64,000 bases of DNA from Nitratireductor arenosus (GCF_009742725.1 NZ_WPHG01000001.1:398501-462500); one strand, 5' to 3'. Shown: positions 8,085 through 16,422, numbered from the stretch's first letter. Made by a program: numbers and translations. Notes: a model not told the origin generated them from the sequence alone.

Positions 8085-8999
8085 TCAGATACGCTTCAGC
8101 GTTTTCTCGAGCCAATCGGCCTGCACCTTGGCGATCTTACCGAGATGCTCGTAATTGGTGTAAAGGCTCATATGGTCGACCCCCCGTACGACGGCCAGTT
8201 CCTTGTCGGTGCAGGGGATCGCGTTGAAGGTCTCGATTTCGAGATCGGCCGAGGTGATGTTGTCGGCCTTGGCCAGAGCCACCATCGTCGGCGTTTCGAT
8301 GATCCGCTGAGCGTAGGGTTTGACCACATAGCGCAACAAAAGCTCGACCGATTCCACCGTATTCCAGTGCTCGTGCAGCGGCGCCTCATTCGCCTTGATG
8401 CCCATGAAACCCGCATAGACGTGCGGGAACGGCCAGGCGCTCATTTCTTGAGACGGATCGGATTTCGGCGACATCGCCATCGTGTCGCCGGCCTCGCCTC
8501 GGAAGCGCTTCTTGCGGTCTTCGGCGATCAGCTTGTTGAGTGCGGCGAAGCGAGGCTCGCCATGGCAGCGGCGCATCGTCTGGAACCCGTCGACCACCGG
8601 CACCGTCGAGATCGAGAAGGCCGCGCGTGGATCGATGGCGGCCAGGATGATGGCATGCCCGCCGGCATAGGAAATCCCCCAATATCCCGAACGCGCAATA
8701 TCGATCCCGTCCAGGGTTTCGGCAAAGGAGAACGCGTTCAGGTAGTCCTCAATCTGCTCCCACGGATCAAGATGCTGGCGCCGCTCGCCCGTACTTTCCC
8801 CGAAATTACGATAGTCGAAGTGCAGCGTCGCGCAGCCGATATCGTTGAAGTATTTGGCATAGTGCGGCATCACCACTTCCTTGGTGTAGCACCACCCCCC
8901 GGCCATCACGACCAGCGGCACATCGCCGGACGCTTTCGCAGGGCGCGTCAGCACGCCCTTCAATGTTTCGCCCTGGCTTTTGAATTCCACGTTTTCCAT
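8085..8999 (-). CDS. Alpha/beta hydrolase
   Basis: A 304-residue protein. The ATG at 8999 is chosen because GGAGG lies five bases before it; the frame stays open further upstream. The nucleophile motif is GISYAGG with Ser110; likely acid and base are the Asp in KADNITSAD and the His in GVDHMSL. The MAGGWCY segment near residue 32 would form the oxyanion hole. This is the dienelactone-hydrolase/S15-esterase-like group, acting on esters or on C-C bonds of diketones. It opens the E1-lipoyl-crotonase operon. A paralogue with the same GGWCY, QHLDPW and GISYSGG segments is encoded at 20018-20935, also next to E1 genes. An AT-rich repeat element (9051-9077) lies just upstream. Confidence 0.85.
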   Translation of the reverse strand: MENVEFKSQGETLKGVLTRPAKASGDVPLVVMAGGWCYTKEVVMPHYAKYFNDIGCATLHFDYRNFGESTGERRQHLDPWEQIEDYLNAFSFAETLDGIDIARSGYWGISYAGGHAIILAAIDPRAAFSISTVPVVDGFQTMRRCHGEPRFAALNKLIAEDRKKRFRGEAGDTMAMSPKSDPSQEMSAWPFPHVYAGFMGIKANEAPLHEHWNTVESVELLLRYVVKPYAQRIIETPTMVALAKADNITSADLEIETFNAIPCTDKELAVVRGVDHMSLYTNYEHLGKIAKVQADWLEKTLKRI

Positions 9000-9050
9000 C
9001 CGAACCTCCATCGGCAACTTCGACCCGATGATGGGCAAGGCGGGCTTTCC

Positions 9051-9077
9051 TGTCAATATAATTTTGAACCAATATTC
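9051..9077 (-). promoter_or_regulatory. Candidate operator A, upstream of the hydrolase/E1 operon
   Basis: Read on the minus strand, this 27-base element begins GAATATTGGTTCA and ends ATTATATTGACA. It matches the element at 12134-12160 in 22 of 27 positions, and its first 14 bases match the palindrome at 14633-14651. It lies 52-78 bases before the hydrolase start codon and is far more AT-rich than its surroundings. The final TTGACA could also serve as a -35 box. A TetR-type regulator gene begins its product about 1.3 kb away and is the obvious candidate to bind it. Confidence 0.6.
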
Positions 9078-9125
9078 GGCTCGATTTCAGGTTTCCCGAT
9101 CAAACCGGCGCGGCATGGCGGGCGG

Positions 9126-10430
9126 TCAGGAAAGCGGTACGGACCGGAAGGAGGAAACGGCCTCGACCGGATCGCTTGCGGTGCGTGAAACCGCGAGGCC
9201 ACTCTCGATGAATTGCCGATAGGTGTCGAACACATGGCCGGGCAGCGTGCGATTTTCCGACGTCGGCGGAAGATAGCGGGCGGCAATATAGTGTCTCGTG
9301 GCCATGAACATATGCGCCAGGACGGGCAGCTCATGCTCCTCGAACTGACCGAGTTCGCCGTTCTGCTTCGCCCGATTCAGCGTCCGGACATAGGAATCGG
9401 TCAGGTCGAGAAAATGCTTGCGGTACGTGTCGGTGGCGTAGACGGCCGCCGCCGATTCGATGCGTATGTACCAGGGGTGATCGCGCAGATAGTCGAAGAA
9501 CCCGACAAAGCCGGCATATTCGCGATCGACAAACCGCGCCTTCCCGTCGATGAAGGAGCGGACATGGGCGAGCATCTTGACGCGGATATAGGCGAGCAGC
9601 TCGTCGAATATCTCCTGCTGGCTCTCGAAATGGCTGTAGAACGTGCCGACGGCCAGGCCCGCCTCGTCGACGATCGCCTTGATCGTCGCGCCATCGAAGC
9701 CAGTGCGCCACACAACCCGCGCCGCCGCCTCAAGCAGGACCTCGCGTGTGGTATGTGCCGGGCTATCGACTCCGCGCGCCACTGTCGGCACCGGCAACGC
9801 CGACACCGTCTCGCCGAGACCGGACCTGATGAAGCGGATATAGGTGTCCGCCACCCAGTCTGGAAAGACGGCGTCGCGGCCCACCTTGCCGTAGGGGCGC
9901 ACCTGCGCGCCGATGCTCATATGGCCGTAGGAACCGGCGAGCACCTCGGCGATCACGCGCAGCGCCGCTTCCGATTGGGGGCGCAATTCGCCGGCCGCCT
10001 CGCCGCGCATGAGCGCCTTGAGATAGCGCGCCTCGACCCTGTCCATATGATTGGCGTAACTCGTCGGCGCCGCGCTCTCGGCGTCCGTCAGTACACGCGG
10101 AAAATAGCGATGGCGCTTTACGTAGCGGGAATAGGCCATAAAGGACGAGCGCTCGGTTTCGAAGAAGCTGTCGCTTCGCACCGTGTGACGGTCCAGGAAT
10201 CGGAAAAAACGATATCCCTCGACTTCCAACAACTCGTCGAGAAAGGCCTGATGGTTGTCGAAATAGGAGTATAGCGTCCCCTGCGACAGGCCAGCCTCGT
10301 CGGTCACCCGCGACACCGACGCATTCGCGTAGCCGCTTCGCGATACGATGTGCAACCCCGCGCTTATCAGCGCTTCGCGTCGCTCGCGCCGCAGGTCAGC
10401 GCGTGATTTTTTCTTCGGTGCTGTCTTCAT
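9126..10430 (-). CDS. Tandem TetR-type regulator with two HTH domains
   Basis: The 434-residue product contains two complete TetR-like units in one chain. The first HTH (about residues 15-60) includes SRVTDEAGLSQGTLYSYF; the second (about 225-275) includes IKAIVDEAGLAVGTFYSHF. Each is followed by an alpha-helical ligand-binding-like region. Ordinary TetR proteins are about 200 residues and dimerise; this one could bind DNA as a covalent pseudo-dimer. The ATG at 10430 lies inside the 3' end of the acyl-CoA ligase gene (35-base overlap), so the two are co-expressed and the regulator probably responds to the acid or acyl-CoA handled by the cluster. Likely targets are the related AT-rich elements at 9051, 12134 and 14633 (inference). 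Confidence 0.85.
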   Translation of the reverse strand: MKTAPKKKSRADLRRERREALISAGLHIVSRSGYANASVSRVTDEAGLSQGTLYSYFDNHQAFLDELLEVEGYRFFRFLDRHTVRSDSFFETERSSFMAYSRYVKRHRYFPRVLTDAESAAPTSYANHMDRVEARYLKALMRGEAAGELRPQSEAALRVIAEVLAGSYGHMSIGAQVRPYGKVGRDAVFPDWVADTYIRFIRSGLGETVSALPVPTVARGVDSPAHTTREVLLEAAARVVWRTGFDGATIKAIVDEAGLAVGTFYSHFESQQEIFDELLAYIRVKMLAHVRSFIDGKARFVDREYAGFVGFFDYLRDHPWYIRIESAAAVYATDTYRKHFLDLTDSYVRTLNRAKQNGELGQFEEHELPVLAHMFMATRHYIAARYLPPTSENRTLPGHVFDTYRQFIESGLAVSRTASDPVEAVSSFRSVPLS

Positions 10431-12084
10431 CACGGGCCCTGCCAATCGGCGCAAATTCTGCCGCTCGTTTACGGAGCAAATCCTTGCGCACTTTCCCCGC
10501 AGCCGTATACGGCAGATCAGGAACGACCTCCAATCTCTCAGGGAATTTTTGGCGCGCCAACCCGGATTCCTCCAGAAATGCGACCAGAGACGGTAAATCC
10601 AGCACATTGCCGTCGTGCAGAACGACAAACGCGCACGCGGTTTCGCCAAGCCTTGCATGCGGCATTGCCACCACCGCCGCGTCCTTTACTGCCGCGATCT
10701 TGTATATCTCATCTTCGATCTCCTTCGGCCCGAGATTCTCTCCGCCACGGATGATCAGGTCCTTCTTGCGCCCGGTAATCACCAGGCAACCCTCCGGCGT
10801 CAGACGCCCGAGATCACCGGTGTGGAAAAAGCCGTCCGCGTCGAAGACGTCGGCATTCTGGGACGGATCGGAATAGCCGAGGCACACTTCGGGACCTCTC
10901 GTCACGATCTCCCCTTCCTCGCCCGGCGCGACCTCGCTGCCGTCGAGGTCGACCAGCCGCATATCGTGTCCGACGACGAACCCCTCGGTCGACGCAGCCA
11001 GGTTCGCCCGCTCCCGTTCCGGCACGCCGAGCGTCACCGTGGGCGCCTCGGTACTGCCATAAAGGCGGAAGACCGAACAGTTCTCGAAGGCGGCATTGGC
11101 GCGATGCACCACCTCCGGCGGAACCGGGGCGCCCCCGCTGGCGAAATAGCGCAGGCTCGGCAGGGAACGCCCACTCCCAGCGGCGAACGCCGACAATTCC
11201 TGGAGGAAGGGCGTCGCGCCGATGGTAAAGGTCACGCCGTGCTGGTCGATCAGGTCCGCCGCCGCAGCAACGTCCCAGCTATCCATCAAAACAACCTTGC
11301 ATCCCGCCGTGACCGGAAGCTGGACGCCATAGAGATACCCGGTGACATGACCGAGCGGTGACGGCATCAGGACCACGTCCTTGCCGGAAATGCCAAGATA
11401 ATCGATGAAGTTGCTGATCTCCGCGCCGATCGTGTTGTGACTGTGCAGGACGCCCTTGGCGCGCCCGGTCGTGCCGGAGGTGTACATCAACAGCTTGATC
11501 GCGTCGGCGCGCGCGCCATCCGCGCGGATGGGCGCGACGGTTTCGCCCTCATCCGGCCTGATCATGTCCTCGAACCGCTTCTGCGGAGTGTCCGGCCCGG
11601 CGCGGACAACCAGCGTTTCGAAACGCTGGTTGGATCGGTCCGAAATCCGCCTGGCCATCGCGGAATAGTCATAGCCGCGAAACGTCTCTGGGATCACGAA
11701 AACACGGGATCCGGCATCCGCGATGATATGGCCGACTTCCGCCTCGCGGTAGATCGGCACGATCGGGTTGCATACGAAGCCGCCATAAGAACAGGCGAGG
11801 TCAATCAACGCGGCCTCGTGCCAGTTCGGAAGCTGGAAGCTCACCACATCGTCGACGCCAAGCCCCATCCCGACGAGCCCGGCACGAAGCCCGAGAGCGC
11901 GGCGACGCATCTCGTTGGCTGTCAAGATCCGGTCGCCGTCGACCGTGAGCGCCATGTCCGGCGTGCGTTCGCACAAGGAATCGAGGCGATCGGCGATCGT
12001 CATCCCCTGCCAAGACCCGTCGGCCTTCCAGTCCTCGACGGGAAGCGCATGCAGGCGCGGGGTCCATTTGCCAGTTCCAGACAT
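10396..12084 (-). CDS. Acyl-CoA synthetase (AMP-forming), cyclohexanecarboxylate-CoA ligase-like
   Basis: A 562-residue adenylate-forming enzyme. The ATG at 12084 follows AGGAGG at good spacing. Visible motifs are the P-loop YTSGTTGRAKG, the LYGSTEAPT segment, the TGDLGRL hinge region and the C-terminal lysine in TAAGKVRKD. The N-terminal block SFQLPNWHEAALIDLACS and PIYREAEVG resembles AliA-type cyclohexanecarboxylate-CoA ligases and FadK-like proteins more than acetyl-CoA synthetases, suggesting an alicyclic or medium-chain acid. It would activate the acid with ATP and CoA in the cytoplasm. It heads a two-gene unit with the tandem TetR protein and is divergent from the acyl-CoA dehydrogenase gene. 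Confidence 0.88.
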   Translation of the reverse strand: MSGTGKWTPRLHALPVEDWKADGSWQGMTIADRLDSLCERTPDMALTVDGDRILTANEMRRRALGLRAGLVGMGLGVDDVVSFQLPNWHEAALIDLACSYGGFVCNPIVPIYREAEVGHIIADAGSRVFVIPETFRGYDYSAMARRISDRSNQRFETLVVRAGPDTPQKRFEDMIRPDEGETVAPIRADGARADAIKLLMYTSGTTGRAKGVLHSHNTIGAEISNFIDYLGISGKDVVLMPSPLGHVTGYLYGVQLPVTAGCKVVLMDSWDVAAAADLIDQHGVTFTIGATPFLQELSAFAAGSGRSLPSLRYFASGGAPVPPEVVHRANAAFENCSVFRLYGSTEAPTVTLGVPERERANLAASTEGFVVGHDMRLVDLDGSEVAPGEEGEIVTRGPEVCLGYSDPSQNADVFDADGFFHTGDLGRLTPEGCLVITGRKKDLIIRGGENLGPKEIEDEIYKIAAVKDAAVVAMPHARLGETACAFVVLHDGNVLDLPSLVAFLEESGLARQKFPERLEVVPDLPYTAAGKVRKDLLRKRAAEFAPIGRARDEDSTEEKITR

Positions 12085-12133
12085 GCTTCCTCCTTGTACC
12101 CGCAAGCGCGCTGTCAGTCATTTTCGCGGTTCC

Positions 12134-12160
12134 GAATTTTGATTCATAATTTTATTGACT
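12134..12160 (+). promoter_or_regulatory. Candidate operator B between ligase and acyl-CoA dehydrogenase genes
   Basis: The 27-base element starts GAATTTTGATTCA and ends TTTATTGACT, and matches site A in 22 of 27 positions. It sits in the 193-base divergent spacer, 50-76 bases from the ligase start and 118-144 bases from the dehydrogenase start, so a bound regulator could control both directions. TTGACT at its end may be a -35 box for the plus-strand promoter. I infer binding by the TetR protein encoded at 9126-10430. Confidence 0.6.
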
Positions 12161-12277
12161 GAAAGTGCGTTTGTCGACAAGCTTATCGTAGCCCGCCACC
12201 GGATTGGCACGCATCTTCCGCTTGCCGTCCGGGGTTTCTGGTTTGACGTTGCAACACCCGCTGCGAAAAAGGTCGAG

Positions 12278-13441
12278 ATGGTGAATATCAAACTCCCGTC
12301 GCATATCGATCAGTTGCGAAGCAGTCTGCGCAGATTCGTCGACGAACACATGCCGCGCGAGGAAGCCGCGCGCTGGGACAAGGAAAACACCTTTCCCCGA
12401 GACGTATTCGACAAGCTCAGCGCCCTTGGCGTCATGGGCAGTACCATTCCCGAGGAATATGGCGGCAGCGGCCGTGACATTCTCGCGACCCTGGTGACCA
12501 TCGAGGAACTGTCGAAACGAAGCCTCGCGGTATCGGTCCCCTATATCATGGCCGCATGTTATGCCGGAATGAACGTGCTTGAATGCGGATCGCCCCGCCA
12601 GAAGGCGGAGCTTCTTCCGCTGGTCGCGGCGGGCAAGATGCTTTTTGCCTATGGCTGGACCGAGGCCGATACCGGAGCCGATCTGGCCAGCGTCAAGACC
12701 AAAGGCACGATCGCCGGCGACCATATCGTGATCAACGGCGCCAAACGGTTCTGCTCGGGAGCGGAGATCTGCGACTATATCTACGCGCTCGTTCGAACCG
12801 GCGATCAGGCGGCGCGCTACGAGAACCTGTCGGTCGTGCTGATTTCGCCGAAGCTGCCCGGCGTCGAGATACGACCGATCGATTCGATGGGCATGAAAGG
12901 CGCTCGCACGACCGACGTGACTTTCATCGACGTCAAGGTTCCGGTCGAGATGATCGTCGGCGAGGCAAGCGGCATCAACCGTGGCTGGAGCATGCTCACT
13001 TCCGCCGGCCTCGACGTCGAAAAGCTTGAGGTTGCCGCAATCGCGCTCGGCATCGCCGAAGCGGCTTGCGACGACGCCTGGGACTACAGCCAGCAGCGGA
13101 CCCAGTTCGGCAGGACCATCAGCACGTTTCAGTCTCTGCGCCACCAGCTGGCCGACATGCGAACGCAGCTTCACGCGGCACGGCTGGTCACCTATCACGC
13201 CGCCCATCGCGCCGATGCCGACCGGCCCGACCGGGTCGAGACCTCGATGACCAAGCTCTTCGTCACCGAGACGGCCAGAAAGGTCGTGCTCGACGCGCAG
13301 ACCATTCTGGGCGCCTACGGCTACGTCAGGGATTTCGATCTCGAACGTTATGTGCGCGACGTCCTGCTGATGCCGATCATCGGAGGATCGTCCGCCGTGC
13401 AGCGCAACAACATCGCCAACTGGCTCGGCCTTGCCCGATGA
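12278..13441 (+). CDS. Acyl-CoA dehydrogenase (isovaleryl-CoA dehydrogenase-type active site)
   Basis: A 387-residue FAD flavoprotein. The ATG at 12278 gives the usual family length, although the frame is open further upstream; only a weak AAGGT precedes it. Motifs include YGWTEADTGAD, the RTQFGR signature and GAYGYVRDFDLERYVRD. The catalytic glutamate of medium-chain enzymes (in YEGT) is absent: that position reads IIGGSSAVQR. Instead, LDVEKLEVAA carries Glu where isovaleryl-CoA and long-chain dehydrogenases have their base in LDLERL. It would desaturate a branched or alicyclic acyl-CoA and pass electrons to ETF. It is followed by OsmC, CMD and TRAP genes, and is divergent from the ligase gene. 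Confidence 0.9.
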   Translation: MVNIKLPSHIDQLRSSLRRFVDEHMPREEAARWDKENTFPRDVFDKLSALGVMGSTIPEEYGGSGRDILATLVTIEELSKRSLAVSVPYIMAACYAGMNVLECGSPRQKAELLPLVAAGKMLFAYGWTEADTGADLASVKTKGTIAGDHIVINGAKRFCSGAEICDYIYALVRTGDQAARYENLSVVLISPKLPGVEIRPIDSMGMKGARTTDVTFIDVKVPVEMIVGEASGINRGWSMLTSAGLDVEKLEVAAIALGIAEAACDDAWDYSQQRTQFGRTISTFQSLRHQLADMRTQLHAARLVTYHAAHRADADRPDRVETSMTKLFVTETARKVVLDAQTILGAYGYVRDFDLERYVRDVLLMPIIGGSSAVQRNNIANWLGLAR

Positions 13442-13467
13442 CCGTCACACCGGAGAAACACACAGCC

Positions 13468-13959
13468 ATGTCCGCTTCCTCCAACACATTCGACGTCGTC
13501 ATCCGCTGCAACGGCAAGGCGGTGGGAAAAATGCGCAACGAGGCCAGGGTCGACATCGTCGAGCCGTTTGTCGAAAGTCACGAGATAGCCTCCGACGAAG
13601 GCCCGTTTCACGGCGGCGACGGGTCGGCGCCGCCGCCATTGACCTATTTCGTCGGCGGGTTCGTCACCTGTCTGATGACGCAGATCCGCGCCTTCGCGAA
13701 ACGCTTCAGGATCGCGCTCGACACGCTCGAGGTGGACGCGGAGTTCCAGTGGAAGGGCCTGACCGAGCCCGGCAAGCCGTACCGCGCGCAGCCGGTGGGC
13801 ATCCGCCTCGATATCCAGATCGCGAGCGACGCGGGTCAAAACAGGATTATCGAACTGATCAACGCCGCCAAGCAAGGTTGCTTTGTCGAGGCGGTCATCT
13901 CCGAGCGCATGAAGGTCGTTCACCGCCTCAAGACGCCCGACGGATGGATTGACTGCTGA
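13468..13959 (+). CDS. OsmC-family protein
   Basis: A 163-residue protein of the OsmC/Ohr fold. The ATG at 13468 has GGAG upstream; an in-frame ATG at 13438 overlaps the acyl-CoA dehydrogenase stop as ATGA and is an alternative start. Cysteines appear at VTCLM, the usual OsmC position on the central helix, and at KQGCFVEAVI, fitting the two redox cysteines of the family. Classical members reduce organic hydroperoxides; those in catabolic operons have less clear roles. Placement between an acyl-CoA dehydrogenase and a CMD/AhpD-like protein suggests protection from, or handling of, a peroxide or thioester in this pathway. The function is inferred from fold only. Confidence 0.8.
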   Translation: MSASSNTFDVVIRCNGKAVGKMRNEARVDIVEPFVESHEIASDEGPFHGGDGSAPPPLTYFVGGFVTCLMTQIRAFAKRFRIALDTLEVDAEFQWKGLTEPGKPYRAQPVGIRLDIQIASDAGQNRIIELINAAKQGCFVEAVISERMKVVHRLKTPDGWIDC

Positions 13960-13988
13960 TCGACCACAGGCCTGTCAGGGAGGACGCC

Positions 13989-14576
13989 ATGCCCAGAATC
14001 GACCCCATCGCCGACGATCAATCCGATCCGGAAGCCCGCGACCTGGTCGCGGACGCGGAACGCAAGGGAGCCCCCGATCCGCGGATTATGAGCATCTTCG
14101 TCCGCAGCAAACGGAGCGGCCGGGCATGGGCACGCTACTGGAACGCCCTTTTGTACGAGGGTGTCCTGCCGCACAGACTGAAAGAGCTGTGCCGCATCCG
14201 GATGTCGGTCGCGCATCGATGCGGCTATTGCTCGACAGTGCGGTCCAACCTGGCCCGCGAGGAAGGGCTGACCGAGCAGCTCTTGTGGGAGACGTTCGAC
14301 TACGAAACCGCGACCGGCATCACCGAGCGCGAGAAGACCGCGCTTTGGTACGCGGACCTGTTCAAACAAAGCGACGGCGCCATCGACGACGACGCGGTGT
14401 TTGCCCGTTTGCGCCGTCACTTCGACGACGAGGAGATCATCGAGCTCGGCCTGTTCTGCGCCGAGGTCGACGGGGTCGGCAAGTTCGCCCGCTCGCTTCA
14501 GGTGCTGAGCTGGGACGAGGCCTGCGAGATCAATCCCAACCTGCAGCGCGAAACCGAGCGGGCTTCGCGACCTTAG
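13989..14576 (+). CDS. Carboxymuconolactone decarboxylase (CMD/AhpD)-family protein
   Basis: A 195-residue protein with a good ribosome site (GGGAGG). The family core includes LKELCRIRMSVAHRCGYCS; the CxxC in HRCGYCS is the AhpD-like redox pair, so an alkylhydroperoxidase-type disulfide activity is more likely than true muconolactone decarboxylation. It begins 29 bases after the OsmC gene in the same direction, and the pairing of OsmC with a CxxC CMD protein points to a shared thiol-redox or peroxide task. The TRAP transporter genes follow after a 190-base spacer that contains the palindromic candidate operator C. Confidence 0.85.
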   Translation: MPRIDPIADDQSDPEARDLVADAERKGAPDPRIMSIFVRSKRSGRAWARYWNALLYEGVLPHRLKELCRIRMSVAHRCGYCSTVRSNLAREEGLTEQLLWETFDYETATGITEREKTALWYADLFKQSDGAIDDDAVFARLRRHFDDEEIIELGLFCAEVDGVGKFARSLQVLSWDEACEINPNLQRETERASRP

Positions 14577-14632
14577 CGGCAAGAATCCGCGAGCCGATGA
14601 CTAATTGATGTGAGTGGCTGAGGAATTTTCTA

Positions 14633-14651
14633 GAATATTGGTTCAATATTC
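14633..14651 (+). promoter_or_regulatory. Candidate operator C, upstream of the TRAP transporter
   Basis: A perfect inverted repeat, GAATATTG and CAATATTC around a 3-base centre (GTT). Its left 14 bases are identical to the start of site A at 9077-9064. It lies 115-133 bases before the TRAP solute-binding gene. The perfect symmetry suggests this copy is closest to the full operator; a second GAATTTTC just before it may add a half-site. Confidence 0.6.
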
Positions 14652-14766
14652 GTTACCATGAGGAATAGGAGGCCCTGTCATGCGAATGACAGGGAACGGC
14701 GTCCGAGCGGGAGTGAGTTGCCGATACGACGCGCGGTGCGCCATAGAGTAACAAAGGGAGGTAACA

Positions 14767-15843
14767 ATGAAGACACCGACACGCAGTCTCGTCAAACTGG
14801 CTATGGTGGCCACCAGCCTCGCCGGCGCCTCGGCTGCCTATGCTCAAGAAGCAGTCAACGTCACCGTGGTCTCGGGCTACCCGCCGACCGCGTCCTGGGT
14901 CCGGGTGTTCGAGGAATTTTTCATCCCCACGGTCGACAGCAAGCTGGCTGAGAAGAACGAATACAAGATCAACTGGAACAAGGGATTTTCCGGCACCATC
15001 GTCAAGCCGCGCGGCGAGCTGGAAGCCGTGGGCACCGGTATCGGTGACATGGGCATCGTCGTGCCGCCGTTTCATGTCGACAAGCTGCCCCTGTTCAACG
15101 TCTCCTTCGTGACACCGTTTTCGACCGGCGATCTTCATCTCGTGACGAAGACGATCTCCCAGCTCGCCCAGGACATCCCCGAGATGGCGCAGGAGTTCGA
15201 CGCACTCAACCAGGTCTATCTCGGCAGTTCGGGAACGGTCGACAACTACCAGGCCGTCTGCAAGTCCGCCAAGGAGACGGTCGCCGATTTCGAGGGCGTC
15301 AAGGTTGTCGGCGCCGGCATCAACCTGCGTTATTTCCAGGGCGTCGGCGCCATCGGCATCAGCAGCAATCTGGGCGACTACTATAATCAGTTGCAGACCG
15401 GCGTCGCCGAATGCGCCTCGGTTTGGGCCGAAGCAACGGCAGGCTTCAAGCTTTATGAAGTGGCGCCCTACCTCATCAAGGCCGACCAGGGCGCCACGAC
15501 CTCGTTCGCCCTCACCGCCAACAAGCAGTTCTGGGACGGCCTGCCCGAATCGGTGCAGGATGTGCTGCGCACGACCTCGCAGGAATATGGGCAAAAGCTC
15601 GCCGATTACGTTGTGAACGCCAGCAGCGCGGCACTCGAGACATTCAAACAGAACGGCGGCACGATCATCGAGTACTCACAACAACAGCGTGAAGAGTGGG
15701 CGAAATCCCTGCCCAACATCGCCAAGGAATGGGCCGACGAAACCGAGGCCCAGGGCAAGCCGGCACACAAGGTTCTGAAGGTCTACATGGACGCGCTGCG
15801 CGCGAACGGCGAGCCCGTTTCGCGAAACTGGGACAGCGAATAG
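14767..15843 (+). CDS. TRAP transporter solute-binding protein (DctP family)
   Basis: A 358-residue periplasmic binding protein preceded by an excellent AAGGAGG site. Residues 1-26 form a signal peptide (LVKLAMVATSLAGASAAYA, cleaved before QE). The mature protein has the DctP-like order of segments, including GVKVVGAGINLRYFQGVGA in the region where most family members place the carboxylate-binding arginine, so an organic acid ligand is likely. It is the first gene of a P-Q-M set; the small permease begins seven bases after its stop. The location beside acyl-CoA ligase and dehydrogenase genes, with a shared operator motif, suggests it imports the acid degraded by this cluster. Confidence 0.9.
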   Translation: MKTPTRSLVKLAMVATSLAGASAAYAQEAVNVTVVSGYPPTASWVRVFEEFFIPTVDSKLAEKNEYKINWNKGFSGTIVKPRGELEAVGTGIGDMGIVVPPFHVDKLPLFNVSFVTPFSTGDLHLVTKTISQLAQDIPEMAQEFDALNQVYLGSSGTVDNYQAVCKSAKETVADFEGVKVVGAGINLRYFQGVGAIGISSNLGDYYNQLQTGVAECASVWAEATAGFKLYEVAPYLIKADQGATTSFALTANKQFWDGLPESVQDVLRTTSQEYGQKLADYVVNASSAALETFKQNGGTIIEYSQQQREEWAKSLPNIAKEWADETEAQGKPAHKVLKVYMDALRANGEPVSRNWDSE

Positions 15844-15849
15844 GCTGGC

Positions 15850-16422
15850 ATGACCGGCGCGCCCCCGCACACACCCGACGAAACGCGTTCGCAACGCGTT
15901 TCGTCCCCGTCCGGGCCCCTCGGCTACGCTGCCTCGGCGCTCAACGCCATCGGCTCCATCGGCATTTTTTTGCTGATGTGCCTGATTTGCCTCGATGTGG
16001 CGGGACGCTATTTCTTCGGCGCGCCGATCATGGGCGTCACCGAGATCGCCGAGATCTCGATCGTGGCGATCGTCTTTTTCCAGCTCGCCGACACATTGGC
16101 CCGGGACCGCATGCCCCGGGCCGACATCGTTGTGAATATCCTTCGCAACAAACGCCCGAGGATAGCCGGTTTCATCGACGCTTTCGCCGCGCTGTGCGGT
16201 GTCGCGCTGATGCTGCTGATCGACTACGGCACCATTCCCGGCATCATCAACGACTATCGCAACGGTTATTACATCGGCACGGTCGGGCTTTTCACCTTCC
16301 CGTCCTGGCCGATCAAGGCGGCCATCGCATTGGGCGCGAGCTTGGCCGCTGTTCAACTCATGGCGATCGCCGTACGAGCCGTGAGGGTAATGTGGGGGAC
16401 CGCGTCCCGGGGGACACCATGA
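15850..16422 (+). CDS. TRAP transporter small permease (DctQ family)
   Basis: A 190-residue membrane protein with four hydrophobic segments, as expected for DctQ. LMCLICLDVAGRYFFGAPIM in the first helix region and ITEIAEISIVA-like sequence after it are family hallmarks. It starts seven bases after the solute-binding gene, has no strong ribosome site of its own, and overlaps the large permease gene by ATGA, so the three components are translationally coupled. It would join DctM in the inner membrane to form the sodium- or proton-driven transporter. Confidence 0.9.
   Translation: MTGAPPHTPDETRSQRVSSPSGPLGYAASALNAIGSIGIFLLMCLICLDVAGRYFFGAPIMGVTEIAEISIVAIVFFQLADTLARDRMPRADIVVNILRNKRPRIAGFIDAFAALCGVALMLLIDYGTIPGIINDYRNGYYIGTVGLFTFPSWPIKAAIALGASLAAVQLMAIAVRAVRVMWGTASRGTP

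Noticed and set aside
14658..14951. Plus-strand frame overlapping the start of the TRAP binding protein
   Set aside because: Overlaps a gene with a clear signal peptide and strong ribosome site; the alternative product lacks features.
15696..16418. Upstream extension of the DctM frame
   Set aside because: It covers the DctP end and DctQ gene in another frame; the true DctM start is the ATGA overlap at 16419.
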